Shown one piece after another: positions 42,526 through 52,267 of a stretch of 64,000 bases of DNA. A program made the translations under genes and the position numbers. Source of the DNA: CAVUEG01 sp963740525 (GTDB lineage: Bacteria > Actinomycetota > Actinomycetes > Propionibacteriales > Nocardioidaceae); NCBI GenBank assembly GCA_963740525.1, contig CAVUEG010000011.1, forward strand, positions 1-64,000, written 5' to 3'. The notes beneath the pieces were generated by a model, which saw nothing but the letters and a program-made list of their open reading frames with translations, had not been told where the DNA came from and ran no database searches. Positions within the stretch are counted from its first letter, which is position 1. Each line of letters opens with the position of its first letter.

Positions 42526-45500
42526 CCCGTTCGTCCATCTCAAGGTCGCCTCCGGCTACTCCCTCCAGTACGGCGCCTCGCACCCCCATGCCCTGGTCGA
42601 GCGGGCGGTCGAGCAGGAGATGGACACCCTGGCGCTCACCGACCGCAACGGCACCTACGGCGCGGTCCGGTTCGCCAAGGCCTGCCTCCAGGGAGGGGTC
42701 CGACCGATCCTGGGGGTGGACCTGGCGATGGCGCCGCGCTGTCGGGACTCCCGGCAGCTCCGGTCAGGCCCCGGGAGCCGGACGGCGCGACCCGGTCCGG
42801 GGCGGTGCCTTCCGGGACCTGCGGCTGCCCCGGGTCACCTTCCTGGCCGCCAGCAAGCGGGGCTGGGCGGCGCTGTGCCGGCTGGTCTCGGCGACCCACC
42901 TGAGCCGGGGAGCGCGGCGACCCGGTGTGCACCATGGAGCTGGTCGCCGAGCACCTCGCCAGTCCGGTTCGGGACCGGTGACGAGCGTGGTGGCAGTGAC
43001 GTCCTGGTGATGCTCGGGCCGGCGTCCGAGGTGGGCCGGGCGGCGACGCTCGTCGTGACGACCTGGCCCGGGCCGCGCTCGAGCCCTGGCGCGAGGTGCT
43101 GCCCCGCGAGGACCTGCTGGTCGAGGTGGTCTCGCATCGGCTGCCCGGGTCCGGCCCGGGCTCCTCTCCGCACGCGGCCCGGATGGCCGCGGTGGCCCGG
43201 TCCGCCGGGCTGCGGCGTGGTGCTGAGCAACGCGGTCCGCTACGCCGACCGCGCCGACGCCCCGACCGTCGACGTGCTCGACGCGGCCCGCCGACTGGTG
43301 CCACTGGACCTGCGGCACGTCGACCGCGGCAACGCCGAGGGGTTCTTGAAGTCCGGCAAGCAGATGGCAGGAGGTGGCCGAGGAGATCTGTCGCTTCGCT
43401 GGGACTCGAGGGCCATGACGGGCGCGGCGCCCGGGCGCTGCTCGCCCGCACCCGGGCCGTGGCCGACCGGTGTGCCCTCGACCCCCGCGCCGACCTCGGG
43501 CTGGGTGAGGTGCACTTCCCGGAGTTCGAGCTGGCCAAGGGCGGTCGTGGCGCGACCGCCGACGGCCTGCTCCGAGCGCGCTGCGAGGCCGGCCTGGGCG
43601 ACCGCTACGGGAGCGCCCCCCGGCAACGGATCTGGAAGCGGCTCGACGACGAGCTGGCGGTGGTCCGCCAGCTCGGCTACGCGTCGTACTTCCTCACCGT
43701 CGGCGACGTGACCGACCTGATCCGCGAGATGGGGGTGCGCTGCGCGGCGCGGGGATCGGGGGCGGGCAGCCTGGTCAACTACCTGCTGGGCATCTCCGGG
43801 GTCGACCCGCTGCGGCACGGCCTGCTGATGGAGCGGTTCCTCTCCCCGCTGCGCCAGGCGCTGCCCGACATCGACGTCGACGTCGAGTCCGCGCGCCGGC
43901 TCGAGGTCTACGAGGCGGTTCTCGACCGCTACGGCGGCGAGCGGTGCGCCTGCGTCTCGATGATGGACACCTACCGCGTGCGGCACGCCGTGCGCGACGT
44001 GGGGGCGGCGCTCGGCATGCCCGGGGGAGAGGTCGACGCGATCGCCAAGGCGTTCCCGCACATCCGGGCCCGTGACGCCCGGGTCGCCCTGCGCGAGCTG
44101 CCCGAGCTGCGGGCCTCCGGGCTGGGGGAGGAACGCCTCGACCTGATGTTCCGGCTGGTCGAACGCCTCGACGGGCTGCCCCGGCACATCGCGGTGCACC
44201 CGTGCGGGGTGCTGCTCTCCGATGCCACCCTGCTCGACCGGACCCCCGTCGAGGCGTCGTACGCCGGCTTCCCGATGAGCCAGTTCGACAAGGAGGACGT
44301 GGAGGATCTCGGCCTGCTCAAGCTCGACATCCTCGGCATCCGGATGCAGTCCTCGATGGCCCACGCGGTGGCCGAGATCCGGCGGGTGGACCGGCGTCGA
44401 GCTCGACCTCGACGACGAGGCGCAGGTGTCCTTCGAGGACGACCGCGACGTTCCAGCTGATCTCCCAGGCCAAGACGCTCGGCTGCTTCCAGATCGAGTC
44501 GCCGGGGCAGCGGGAGCTGGTCGGCAAGTCCGGGATCGAGACGTTCGAGGACGTCATCACCGACATCTCGCTGTTCCGGCCGGGTCCGGTCAAGAGCGAC
44601 ATGATCACCCCCTACCTCGAGGCCAAGCAGGGCTGGAAGGAGCCGTCGTACCTCCACGAGGACCTGCGCCCGATCCTGGCCCAGACCCAGGGCGTGGTGG
44701 TCTTCCACGAGCAGGTGATCGAGATCATCGCCTGCTTCGCCGGGGTCAGCAACGCCGAGGCCGACGAGGCCCGCCGGGCGCTCGGTGACACCGAGGGGAT
44801 GGCGCAGACCAGGCTGTGGTTCTTCCCGCGCGCGCTGGAGCAGGGCTACCCGCTGCCGGTCGTGGAGCGCGTGTGGAAGGTGCTCGAGGCGTTCGCGTCG
44901 TTCGGCTTCTGCAAGGCCCACGCCGCGGCGTTCGCGCTGCCGACCTACCAGTCGGCCTGGCTCAAGGCGCACTGGCCGGCCCACTTCCTGGCCGGGGTGC
45001 TCACCCACGACCCGGGCATGTACCCGAAGCGGCTGATCCTCGACGACGCCCGCCAGTTCGGCATCGCGGTGCTCGGGCTCGACGTGAACGCCTCCGAGAG
45101 CCAGTACACCGTCGAGAAGGTCGGCCCCTACGACGAGCCGCCACCGGAGGTGCTGGGACAGGCGCCGCGCCAGGCGCCCGGCCCTGGCCTGCCCGACGGG
45201 CGGGCCTACGGCATCCGGCTGGCACTGTCGGAGGTGAAGGGGATCTCCGAGGCCGAGGTGCTCCGCATCGTGGCCGCGCGGCCCTACGGCTCGCTGACCG
45301 ACTTCTGGCACCGGGCCCGGCCGTCCCGGCCGATCGTGGAACGACTGGTGCTGGCGGGCGGGTTCGACTCGATCTACGGCATCGGGTCGCCGGTGCCGGT
45401 GCGGCGGCGAGGCGCGGTGACCCGGCGCGACCTGCTGCTCCAGGTGGCCGAGCTCGACCGCCACTCCAGGGCGGTGGAGCGGGCCAGCAAGGGCCGGGGT

Positions 45501-46367
45501 CGGGGCCTGTCCTCGATCGCGGCCCGCTCCGCTCCGCTGCCGGCCACCACCAGGGCCGCGGAGGCAGCCGACGGCAACAGCTCCGACCCGCGGGTGCGGG
45601 AAGGGGTCTGGGGGCAGGCCGCGGCCCAGTCGAAGGCCACGAGGCCGGCCGCCCCGGTGACCTCGGTGCAGCTCGCGCTGGACCTCGGCGACGCCCCCGG
45701 GGAGGGGCCCGACCACGGGGTGAGCGGACTGCCCGAGATGGACGCCGACGAGCGGGTCCGTGCCGAGCTGGAGATCCTCGGCCTCGACGTGAGCCGGCAT
45801 GTGGTCGCCTTCTACACCCCCTTCCTCGACGCGCTGGGCGTCACCCGCTCGAGCGGGTTGCTCTCGCGGCGCAGCAAGTCCGAGCTGCTGGTGGCCGGGG
45901 TGAAGGTGGCCACCCAGACCCCGCCGATCAAGTCCGGTCGGCGGGTCATCTTCCTGACCCTCGACGACTCGACCGGTCCGGTCGACGCGACCTTCTTCGA
46001 GGACGTGCAGGGTCCCTGTGCCGCGACCGTCTTCCACTCCTGGCTGCTGGTGGTGCGCGGTGAGCTGCGTCGTACCGGTCCCCGGGGGGTCAGCCTCCGG
46101 GCCACCGGCTGCTGGGAGCTCCCCGTCCTGCACGAGCTGTGGCGCACCCAGGGGATGGCGGCCGTGCGCGAGAGGATGGCGGCGCTGCTGCCCGAGGGGT
46201 TCGAGAAGCAGGGGGACCGCCGGGTGCTGGTGCACTCCAGCGGGTTCAAGATGTCGCCGTACTCCGACATCCGCCCGGCCGGTGAGCCGGCGACGGCAGT
46301 GCCGGGGAGCCCGGGCCAGCAGGTGGCCCGGACGCTGTGGCACCGCAGCCCCGGGAGCGCCGGATGA
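42515..46367 (+). CDS. dnaE2: error-prone DNA polymerase III alpha subunit, several frame breaks
   Basis: C-family translesion polymerase. The N-terminal PHP domain starts VHLKVASGYSLQYGASHPHALVERAVEQ and VRPILGVDLAM. The catalytic block includes VRCAARGSGAGSLVNYLLGI and PDIDVDVESARRLEVYEAVLDRYGG with polymerase Asp residues, then YASFGFCKAHAAAFA-type fingers, helix-hairpin-helix and an OB domain (VDATFFEDVQGP). At least six frame changes occur between 42750 and 43500 and near 44390-44450; from 44450 to the stop the frame is intact. QLALDL at about 45670 resembles a beta-clamp-binding motif. DnaE2 normally acts with ImuA/ImuB, which are not adjacent here. Confidence 0.86.
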
Positions 46368-46389
46368 GACACGCCCTAGGCTGGTCACC

Positions 46390-47130
46390 ATGGTCCCCAG
46401 CACCCCGTCGCGCCCTCGCGGACGCCGCACCGCTGCCCGCACCGCCGTGGTGTGGCAGGTACTCCAGCAGGTACTCCAAGGCGTCGGTCCCTCCCGGGTG
46501 GTCGACATCGGCGGCGGCACCGGCGGTTTCGCGGTCCGGGTTGCCGAGCTGGGCCATCAGGTCACCGTCATCGACCCCAGCCCGGACGCGCTCGCGGCCC
46601 TGGCCCGACGGGCCGACGAAGCCGGGATGGCCGAACGGATCAACGGGGAGCAGGGGGAGCTGGCCTCCCTGCTGGACCTGGTCGAGCCGGGCAGCGTCGA
46701 TGTCGTGCTCTGCCATGGCGTGCTCGAGATCGTCGAGGACCCTGCAGCCGCGCTGCGCACCATCGCCGGGGCGCTGCGGCCCGGAGGCGCGCTCAGCCTG
46801 CTCGTCGCCCAGCAGCACGCGGCCGTGGTCGCCCGGGCCATGGCTGGCCACTTCCACCAGGCCCGGGCATTGCTCGACCCGGAGGAGGCCGCCGGCGTCG
46901 GTGGCATCCGCCGTTTCGCGGCCGGGGAGATCGCCGGGATGCTCGACGACGCCGGCTACGCCACCACCTCGGTGCACGGGATCCGGGTCTTCGCCGACCT
47001 GGTCCCGAGCGCACTGCTCGACCTCGAGACCGGTGCCGCCGAGGCGCTCGTCGAGCTCGAGCAGGCCGTCGCCGACCGCCCCGAGTACCTCACCATCGCC
47101 ACCCAGCTGCACATCCTGGCCACGCACTGA
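46390..47130 (+). CDS. class I SAM-dependent methyltransferase
   Basis: A 246-residue methyltransferase. VVDIGGGTGGFAVRVAELGHQVTVIDPSP is the SAM-binding motif I with the acidic ribose-binding residue, and VDVVLCHGVLEIVEDPAAALRTIAGALRPGGALSLLV covers motifs II-III. The C-terminal half (FHQARALLDPEEAAG, IAGMLDDAGYATTSVHGIRVFADLVP) resembles tRNA cmo5U methyltransferase-like or ubiquinone-type enzymes, but no substrate can be assigned. A TAGGCT box seven bases before the ATG suggests its own leaderless promoter inside the DnaE2-DinB group. Confidence 0.8.
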   Translation: MVPSTPSRPRGRRTAARTAVVWQVLQQVLQGVGPSRVVDIGGGTGGFAVRVAELGHQVTVIDPSPDALAALARRADEAGMAERINGEQGELASLLDLVEPGSVDVVLCHGVLEIVEDPAAALRTIAGALRPGGALSLLVAQQHAAVVARAMAGHFHQARALLDPEEAAGVGGIRRFAAGEIAGMLDDAGYATTSVHGIRVFADLVPSALLDLETGAAEALVELEQAVADRPEYLTIATQLHILATH

Positions 47131-47160
47131 CCCGAGGCCCGCGACCCCTCCGAGGTCGCG

Positions 47161-48348
47161 ATGACCTCGGCAGACCTGTCGTGGGAGTGCCCGATCCTGC
47201 ACGTCGACATGGACGCGTTCTACGCATCGGTGGTGCTGCGGGACCGTCCCGAGCTGCACGACGTGCCGGTGATCGTCGGCGGGGGACACCGCGGGGTCGT
47301 GCTCTCGGCGAACTACCCGGCGCGGCTGCACGGGATCGGGTCCGCGATGCCGATGACCCGGGCCCGGAGGCTCTGTCCGCAGGCGATCGTCCTTCCCCCG
47401 GCGTACGACGACTTCGAGACGGTCTCGTCCTCGGTGATGGAGGTCTTCCGCCGGATCACGCCGCTGGTGGAGACGATGTCGCTCGACGAGGCGTTCCTCG
47501 ACGTCTCGGGTGCCGGCCGCAGGCTGGGATCACCGAGACAGATCGCCGAGCACGTGCGGGCCCGGGTCTTCGACGAGCAGGGCATCACCTGCTCGGTCGG
47601 GGTCGCGGCGTCGGTCTCCGTGGCCAAGCTGGCCAGCCGGCGGGCCAAGCCCGACGGAGTGGTCGTGGTGCCCCCGCAGCAGGTCACCTCGTTCCTGCAC
47701 CCGCTCGGTGTGGAGGAGCTCTGGGGGGTGGGGGAGAAGACCGCTCAGCTGCTGCACAGGCTCGGGTTGATGACGGTCGGCGACCTCGCCCACACCCCCG
47801 CCACCACCTTGCGACGGGCGCTCGGTGACCACCTCGGCAACCATCTGCACGAGCTCGCGTGGGGCGAGGACCGGCGCACCCTCACCCCCCGACGGGGACC
47901 GGACGAGCCCGAGAGGTCGATCGGCTCTGATGAGACCTTCGGCCGGGACACCGACGACCGGGCGCTGATCCTGCGCGAGGTGCTCCGGCTCTCCGCGAAG
48001 GTCGCCGGCCGGATGCGGACCGCCGGTGTCGCCGGACGGACGGTGACCCTGAAGGTCAGGTTCGCCGACTTCACCACGATCACCCGGTCCCGCACCCTGG
48101 GGGAGGCGACCGACGTGACCCACGAGATCTACGGCACCGCCGTCCGGCTCTTCGACAACCTGGGTCTGCAGCGGGCCCGGATCCGGCTGGTCGGGGTCCG
48201 GGTCGAGGGGCTGGTGCCGCGCGAGACCGTGCAGCGCCAGCTGGTGCTCGGCGAGCGTGAGCAGGGCTGGTCGGAGGCCGACCGGGCGGTCGACCGGGCC
48301 ACCCTGCGGTTCGGGCAGCACGCGGTCAGACCGGCCTCGTTGCTCTAG
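47161..48348 (+). CDS. dinB: DNA polymerase IV (Y family)
   Basis: Translesion polymerase of 395 residues with all catalytic residues: HVDMDAFYASV (first Asp), SANYPARLHGI, SLDEAFLDVSG (Asp-Glu pair) and SVGVAASVSVAKLASRRAKPDG. The little-finger domain follows (SIGSDETFGRDTDDRALILREVL). A QLVLGE segment near the end is a possible clamp-binding motif, weaker than QLSLF. Because the catalytic residues are intact it is an active DinB, not the inactive ImuB that usually accompanies DnaE2. It starts 30 bases after the methyltransferase gene and probably belongs to the same DNA-damage region. Confidence 0.92.
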   Translation: MTSADLSWECPILHVDMDAFYASVVLRDRPELHDVPVIVGGGHRGVVLSANYPARLHGIGSAMPMTRARRLCPQAIVLPPAYDDFETVSSSVMEVFRRITPLVETMSLDEAFLDVSGAGRRLGSPRQIAEHVRARVFDEQGITCSVGVAASVSVAKLASRRAKPDGVVVVPPQQVTSFLHPLGVEELWGVGEKTAQLLHRLGLMTVGDLAHTPATTLRRALGDHLGNHLHELAWGEDRRTLTPRRGPDEPERSIGSDETFGRDTDDRALILREVLRLSAKVAGRMRTAGVAGRTVTLKVRFADFTTITRSRTLGEATDVTHEIYGTAVRLFDNLGLQRARIRLVGVRVEGLVPRETVQRQLVLGEREQGWSEADRAVDRATLRFGQHAVRPASLL

Positions 48349-48365
48349 GTGCGCTGGGTGACCCG

Positions 48366-49130
48366 TCAGTCCCAGGAGCCGTAGACGTGCACGCGCAGCT
48401 TCTTGTCCGACGTCAGCTTCCAGAGCTGGCGGGCGTCCTCGACATAGAAGTTGACGCAGCCGTGGCTGTGCCCCTCGTAGGGGTTCATCATGTAGCGCGA
48501 ACCGTGCAGCGCCTGCCCTCCGGAGAAGAACTGCGAGTAGGGCATCGGTGCGTTGTCGAAGGTCGCGCTGTAGTGGTCCTCGTCGCGCCAGGTGACGGAG
48601 TAGTCACCCAGTCGGGTCTGCTTGTCGTAGTCGCCGCCGCGCACCAGCCAGGAGTTGAGCAGCTCGCCGGAGTGGTAGAGGTTCACCTGGTGCCACTTCC
48701 GGTCGTAGCAGGCGTGCCACCCCTTGTTCTTGCACTGGTCAGGGACGGCCTTGCGGCCACGCAGCGACTTGCGGATCAGCTTCACCCAGGTCTTGTAGTT
48801 GACGACACCGGTGACCGCGAGGTGGTTCTTGCGCTGGAAGCGCTTCACGCCGCGTTCGGTGACCGGGCCGAAGGTGCCGTTCGGGGTCGCGTCGAGCAGG
48901 CCGAGGCGCTGCAGCCGGAGCTGGACTTCGTAGACGTGCTCGATGTGCCACTGGTCGACGTCGACGTCACCACGCTGGACCCGCTCGCGGGCGAACGGGG
49001 AGGCCATCGTCGGCTTGGCTGCCATGACCCGCGTCTGCGGGATGCCCGCAGCCTGGGCAGGTACGCCGGCGTACGCCGCGAAACCGAGGGCCATCATCAA
49101 CGCAGCGAGGAGGCTGCCGGTCTTCTTCAT
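48366..49130 (-). CDS. L,D-transpeptidase with peptidoglycan-binding domain
   Basis: Secreted cell-wall crosslinking enzyme of 254 residues. The start at 49130 was chosen for a good ribosome site (CAGGAGAAG) and a signal peptide (MKKTGSLLAALMMALGFAAY, cleavage after AQA). A PG_binding_1 domain follows (VYEVQLRLQRLGLLDATPNGTFGPVTERGVKRFQRKN), then an YkuD domain whose active site is HGSRYMMNP and SHGCVNF with Cys225. It forms 3-3 or lipoprotein-type crosslinks. Three Cys near residues 150-162 may pair. The 5' region contains several stems. The gene is convergent with dinB. Confidence 0.88.
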   Translation of the reverse strand: MKKTGSLLAALMMALGFAAYAGVPAQAAGIPQTRVMAAKPTMASPFARERVQRGDVDVDQWHIEHVYEVQLRLQRLGLLDATPNGTFGPVTERGVKRFQRKNHLAVTGVVNYKTWVKLIRKSLRGRKAVPDQCKNKGWHACYDRKWHQVNLYHSGELLNSWLVRGGDYDKQTRLGDYSVTWRDEDHYSATFDNAPMPYSQFFSGGQALHGSRYMMNPYEGHSHGCVNFYVEDARQLWKLTSDKKLRVHVYGSWD

Positions 49131-49146
49131 TCGCTTCTCCTGGTAT

Positions 49147-49252
49147 CGCCAACCCGAGTGGCTGCTTCCCCCGCCGGGACGAATCCCGCCGTAGCCCTGG
49201 CGTGACGGGCGACGGAGCCGATGTCCAAGGGTGCCACGAACAACAGGCACCC
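49147..49252 (-). promoter_or_regulatory. structured 5' leader upstream of the L,D-transpeptidase gene
   Basis: Read on the minus strand, GGGTGCC (49252-49246) pairs with GGCACCC (49235-49229). CGCCA (49202-49198) pairs with TGGCG (49151-49147), enclosing a hairpin CGGGA-TTCG-TCCCG (49188-49175) and a GGGGGAAGCAGCCAC stretch. The block ends 17 bases before the start codon. Cell-wall hydrolase genes of actinobacteria often carry c-di-AMP riboswitches at this place, but I do not find that motif set, so the class is open. Confidence 0.45.
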
Positions 49253-49388
49253 TCGTGTAGACAGACGCCGGGCGGGACGGATCGGTTGCCTTGATCGAAC
49301 CGGAACCTCACTTTTTCCGCAGCCGGGTACCGCGCCGCCGGAGGGCTGCCTAGACTCGGAAGCACACACACCTGGACGGAGGGATGTC

Positions 49389-49838
49389 GTGCCGCTCTCG
49401 GAAGAGGAGCTGCGACTGCTCGAGCAGATGGAGCGCGCGCTGGTGGCGGAGGACCCGAAGTTCGTCTCCACCATCCGAGGCACCTCCTTCCAGCGCAGTG
49501 CGCGGCGACGCACCGTGCTCGCGGGAGTGGTCTTCGTGGCCGGTGTCACGATGTTGATGGCCGGTGCCGTGCTCCAGCAGACCGTGCTCGGCATCGTCGG
49601 GTTCGTGGTCATGGTGGCCTCGGCGTACGTCGGCCTGGTCTCGTGGCGCGGGCGCAACGCTCCCGACGCCGATCCCCAACCGGCCCCCCAGCAGGCGGAG
49701 CCGTTCGGCCTCAGCGTGATCGAGGGAGGACGAAAGCCGCGCCGCACCCGCCAGCGCAGGCGTTCCGGCGGCTCCGGCTTCATGCAACGCATGGACGAGC
49801 GCTGGCGTCGTCGTCGCGACGACCTCGGCGGCTTCTGA
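49389..49838 (+). CDS. DUF3040 membrane protein
   Basis: A 149-residue protein of the actinobacterial DUF3040 family. The N-terminus PLSEEELRLLEQMERALVAEDPKFVSTIRG is the family signature. Two adjacent helices follow (VLAGVVFVAGVTMLMAGAVL, VLGIVGFVVMVASAYVGLV) and a basic tail ends in RMDERWRRRRDDLGG. The GTG at 49389 follows GGACGGAGGGATG, and a TAGACT -10-like box lies at 49351. Function is unknown; such proteins are usually encoded beside envelope genes, as here. It is convergent with the transglutaminase operon. Confidence 0.82.
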   Translation: MPLSEEELRLLEQMERALVAEDPKFVSTIRGTSFQRSARRRTVLAGVVFVAGVTMLMAGAVLQQTVLGIVGFVVMVASAYVGLVSWRGRNAPDADPQPAPQQAEPFGLSVIEGGRKPRRTRQRRRSGGSGFMQRMDERWRRRRDDLGGF

Positions 49839-49874
49839 GCGCCGCCCCACCCCCCGGGACTCCCGCGGTCGACC

Positions 49875-52267
49875 TCACACAGCGTGGTCGACCGCTGCCA
49901 TGCCCGGCATCGGCCGCCGGGTCTCGGCTCGCGACGACAGGCGCCGGGTGACCGACCGCGGCCACCACTCGGCCCGGCGGCGCCGGCTCGTGCCGGCACC
50001 CGCGTACAGGGCGTCGACGCAGGCAAGGACATCCGCCTCCATGCTCGCCAGGTCTCCGGGCACGGCCTCCGCGAAGCGGGCGTAGCGGACCCGCTCGAGA
50101 TACAGGGCGATCCGTTCGAGCGCCCGGTCGGCTTCCGGGTTGGTGCCGACGCCGGTGCTGCGTCCCGTCCGGCGGTCCGGGTCGGTGACTCCGAAGCCCG
50201 AGGCCAGGACGCGTGCCATCGCCCGGGGCGACAGGTCGTCGGACCAGCGCGAGCCGAGGTCGCGTGCCGTGTCGCGCAGCTCGGCCCAGGCCGCCGCAGC
50301 GATCGCAGCGGCTGAGCCGTCCACCCGCCAGCGCCGGCGCCGGACCAGCCTGCGCGTCGTACGGGGGACCAGGAGGAGTAGCACCACCACCGCGAGGACG
50401 GCGAGCGCCGGGACGAGGGAGGACAGAGTCGCGCCGCCACCGCTCGCGGACCCTACGTCGCCGGGTCGTGGTCCAGGGGTGCTGCCGAACCGGTTCGACG
50501 GCAGGAGCGGCGCCGAGGACGAGTCGGGGGCGGAGGGCTGCCCGCTGGGGACCTGGTCCAGGGTGTAGCCGGGCACCGTGGTCGCGCGGTCCTGAGGCGT
50601 GGGCTCGAACCGCACCCACCCGACTCCTTCGAAGTACATCTCCGGCCACGCGTGCAGGTCGTGCGCGCGGTACACCCAGTCCTCGCCCGAGAGGTGGTCC
50701 GGGCGCAGGAAGCCGACCACGACGCGGGACGGGATGTTCACTGCCCGACCCAGGACCGCCATCGCGGCGGCGAACTGCTCGCAATACCCGACCCGACCGC
50801 TCTTGCTCAGGAAGGCCACCAGGTCGTTGTTGCCGTTGCCACGGGCGCGGTGCAGGGAGTAGGTGAACCCCCCGGTCTCACGGAACCACGTCTGCAGCCT
50901 GACGGCGGCGTCGAACTTGCTGGTCGCGTCACGCGTGAGATCGGCGGCGAGGGTACGCACGGAGGCGGGGAGGGTCAACGGAAGCCTGGTGTAGCGCACT
51001 CGCAGCCCCGGAGGGGCCGGGCGCGCGTACACGAGGTCGTTGACGCTGATGTCCACGTCGAGCGCGGTCAGCGAGTACGTCAGGTGGCTGCTGTTCTGGT
51101 CCTCCTCCGCGCTCAGGAAGTCCTGGGTCGAGGGGTCGAAGCGCCAGTCGCCGGGAGCGTTGATGTTCGAGACCGGGTACGGCGCCGGCAGCCACTGGGA
51201 CTGGAAGTCCCCGCCGATGCGGATCTGGTAGGGCACCTCGGTGCGTCCCACCTCGGGGTCGAGACCCGGCGGTCTCGGCATCCTGCCGGACGCCCGGTTG
51301 CCCACCGGGATCTCGCGGTCGGACGGCTTCCACGAGGTGCCGTCGAAGTTGTCGAGCACCGAGATCCGCATGTAGCCCGGGTGCTGCTCGGTCGTCGAGA
51401 ACCACAGCAGGTCGGTGTTGGCTCCGCGGACGAGGTCGCGGCGTAGGTCGACCATCGGGTTGCTCAGGCTCAGCTTCCGCCCCCGCCGTGACCGGGGCCG
51501 TTCCCGTCGAAGAGGCTCAGCGACAACGTCGGGATGAGGATCGGGACGACCAGCGCGAGGCCCGTGGTCACTGCGCCGATCCGACGGGCCGAGGCGCGCA
51601 CGCTGCCGCCGCTGACGGTCGAGTGGAGCGAGTCGAGGCTGCGGGTGTCCTGGACTCCGAGTGCCCGGCCCCAATGCCCGAGCCGGACCGCCTCCTGGGT
51701 GGCCAACAGGACACAGAAGCTCATCGCGGAGAGCACGAAGACCCACCAGGCCACTCCGCCGGCGAGGATCGTCACCGGAACTGTGTAGAGGAGCAGCAGC
51801 ACCAGCCCGGCGAGAGGCACCCGCCGCAGCGTCACGGCCAGCAGGTCGACGGCGAGGAAGGCAGCGATGCCGAGGAGGACGAAGAGGGCGTAGATCGCGG
51901 GGGCGGTGTCTGGCACCGGTGCCGCGAACTGCTGCGAGGCGGTCACGCCCCGCGCGACCGTGTGCTGGACGGCGGCGACCGACTCGGGCGTGGGCACCCA
52001 GCCGCGCAGCGACTCCGGGGCTCCCCAGCGGTGGTTCAGCCAGAGTCCCAGCACCACGACCTGGGCCAGTGGGACCGCGAGCCGCGGCAGCCGGGTCGAC
52101 CTGGCGATCATGCCCACCACGGCGGTCAGCAGGCCGACCGCGAACAAGGGTGCCAGGAAGCCCGAGGGGCTCTCGGTCAACCCGCTCCAGGTGAACAGCG
52201 TGACCCAGGTGGTCAGTGCGGCCAGCAGACTGAGGGCGGCGGTCTCCGGCCAGGCCACCCGGTTCAT
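49875..52267 (-). CDS. TgpA-like membrane transglutaminase (DUF3488-TGase-DUF4129), one frameshift
   Basis: Large membrane protein of about 797 residues. Six to seven N-terminal helices (AALSLLAALTTWVTLFTW, FLAPLFAVGLLTAVVGM, AIYALFVLLGIAAFLAVDLL and more) are followed by an extracytoplasmic transglutaminase core. GYCEQFAAAMAVLGRA holds the Cys, AHDLHAWPEMYFEGVGWVRFEPTP the His and Asp region. A further helix (LAVLAVVVLLLLVP) leads to a cytoplasmic DUF4129 tail. One extra G near 51475-51480 breaks the frame after GHGG. The gene is coupled to DUF58 and MoxR genes upstream, a widespread trio thought to act in envelope protein processing. Confidence 0.86.

Noticed and set aside
42515..46367. dnaE2 as a true pseudogene or as split genes
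   Set aside because: All polymerase motifs persist in order and breaks are single-base; equally broken essential genes elsewhere favour sequence error.
43971..46520. 849-codon minus-strand frame across dnaE2
   Set aside because: It mirrors the intact dnaE2 3' half and has the composition of an antisense frame.
49131..49390. c-di-AMP (ydaO) or c-di-GMP riboswitch before the L,D-transpeptidase gene
   Set aside because: The characteristic conserved blocks of either class could not be found; reported only as an unclassified structured leader.
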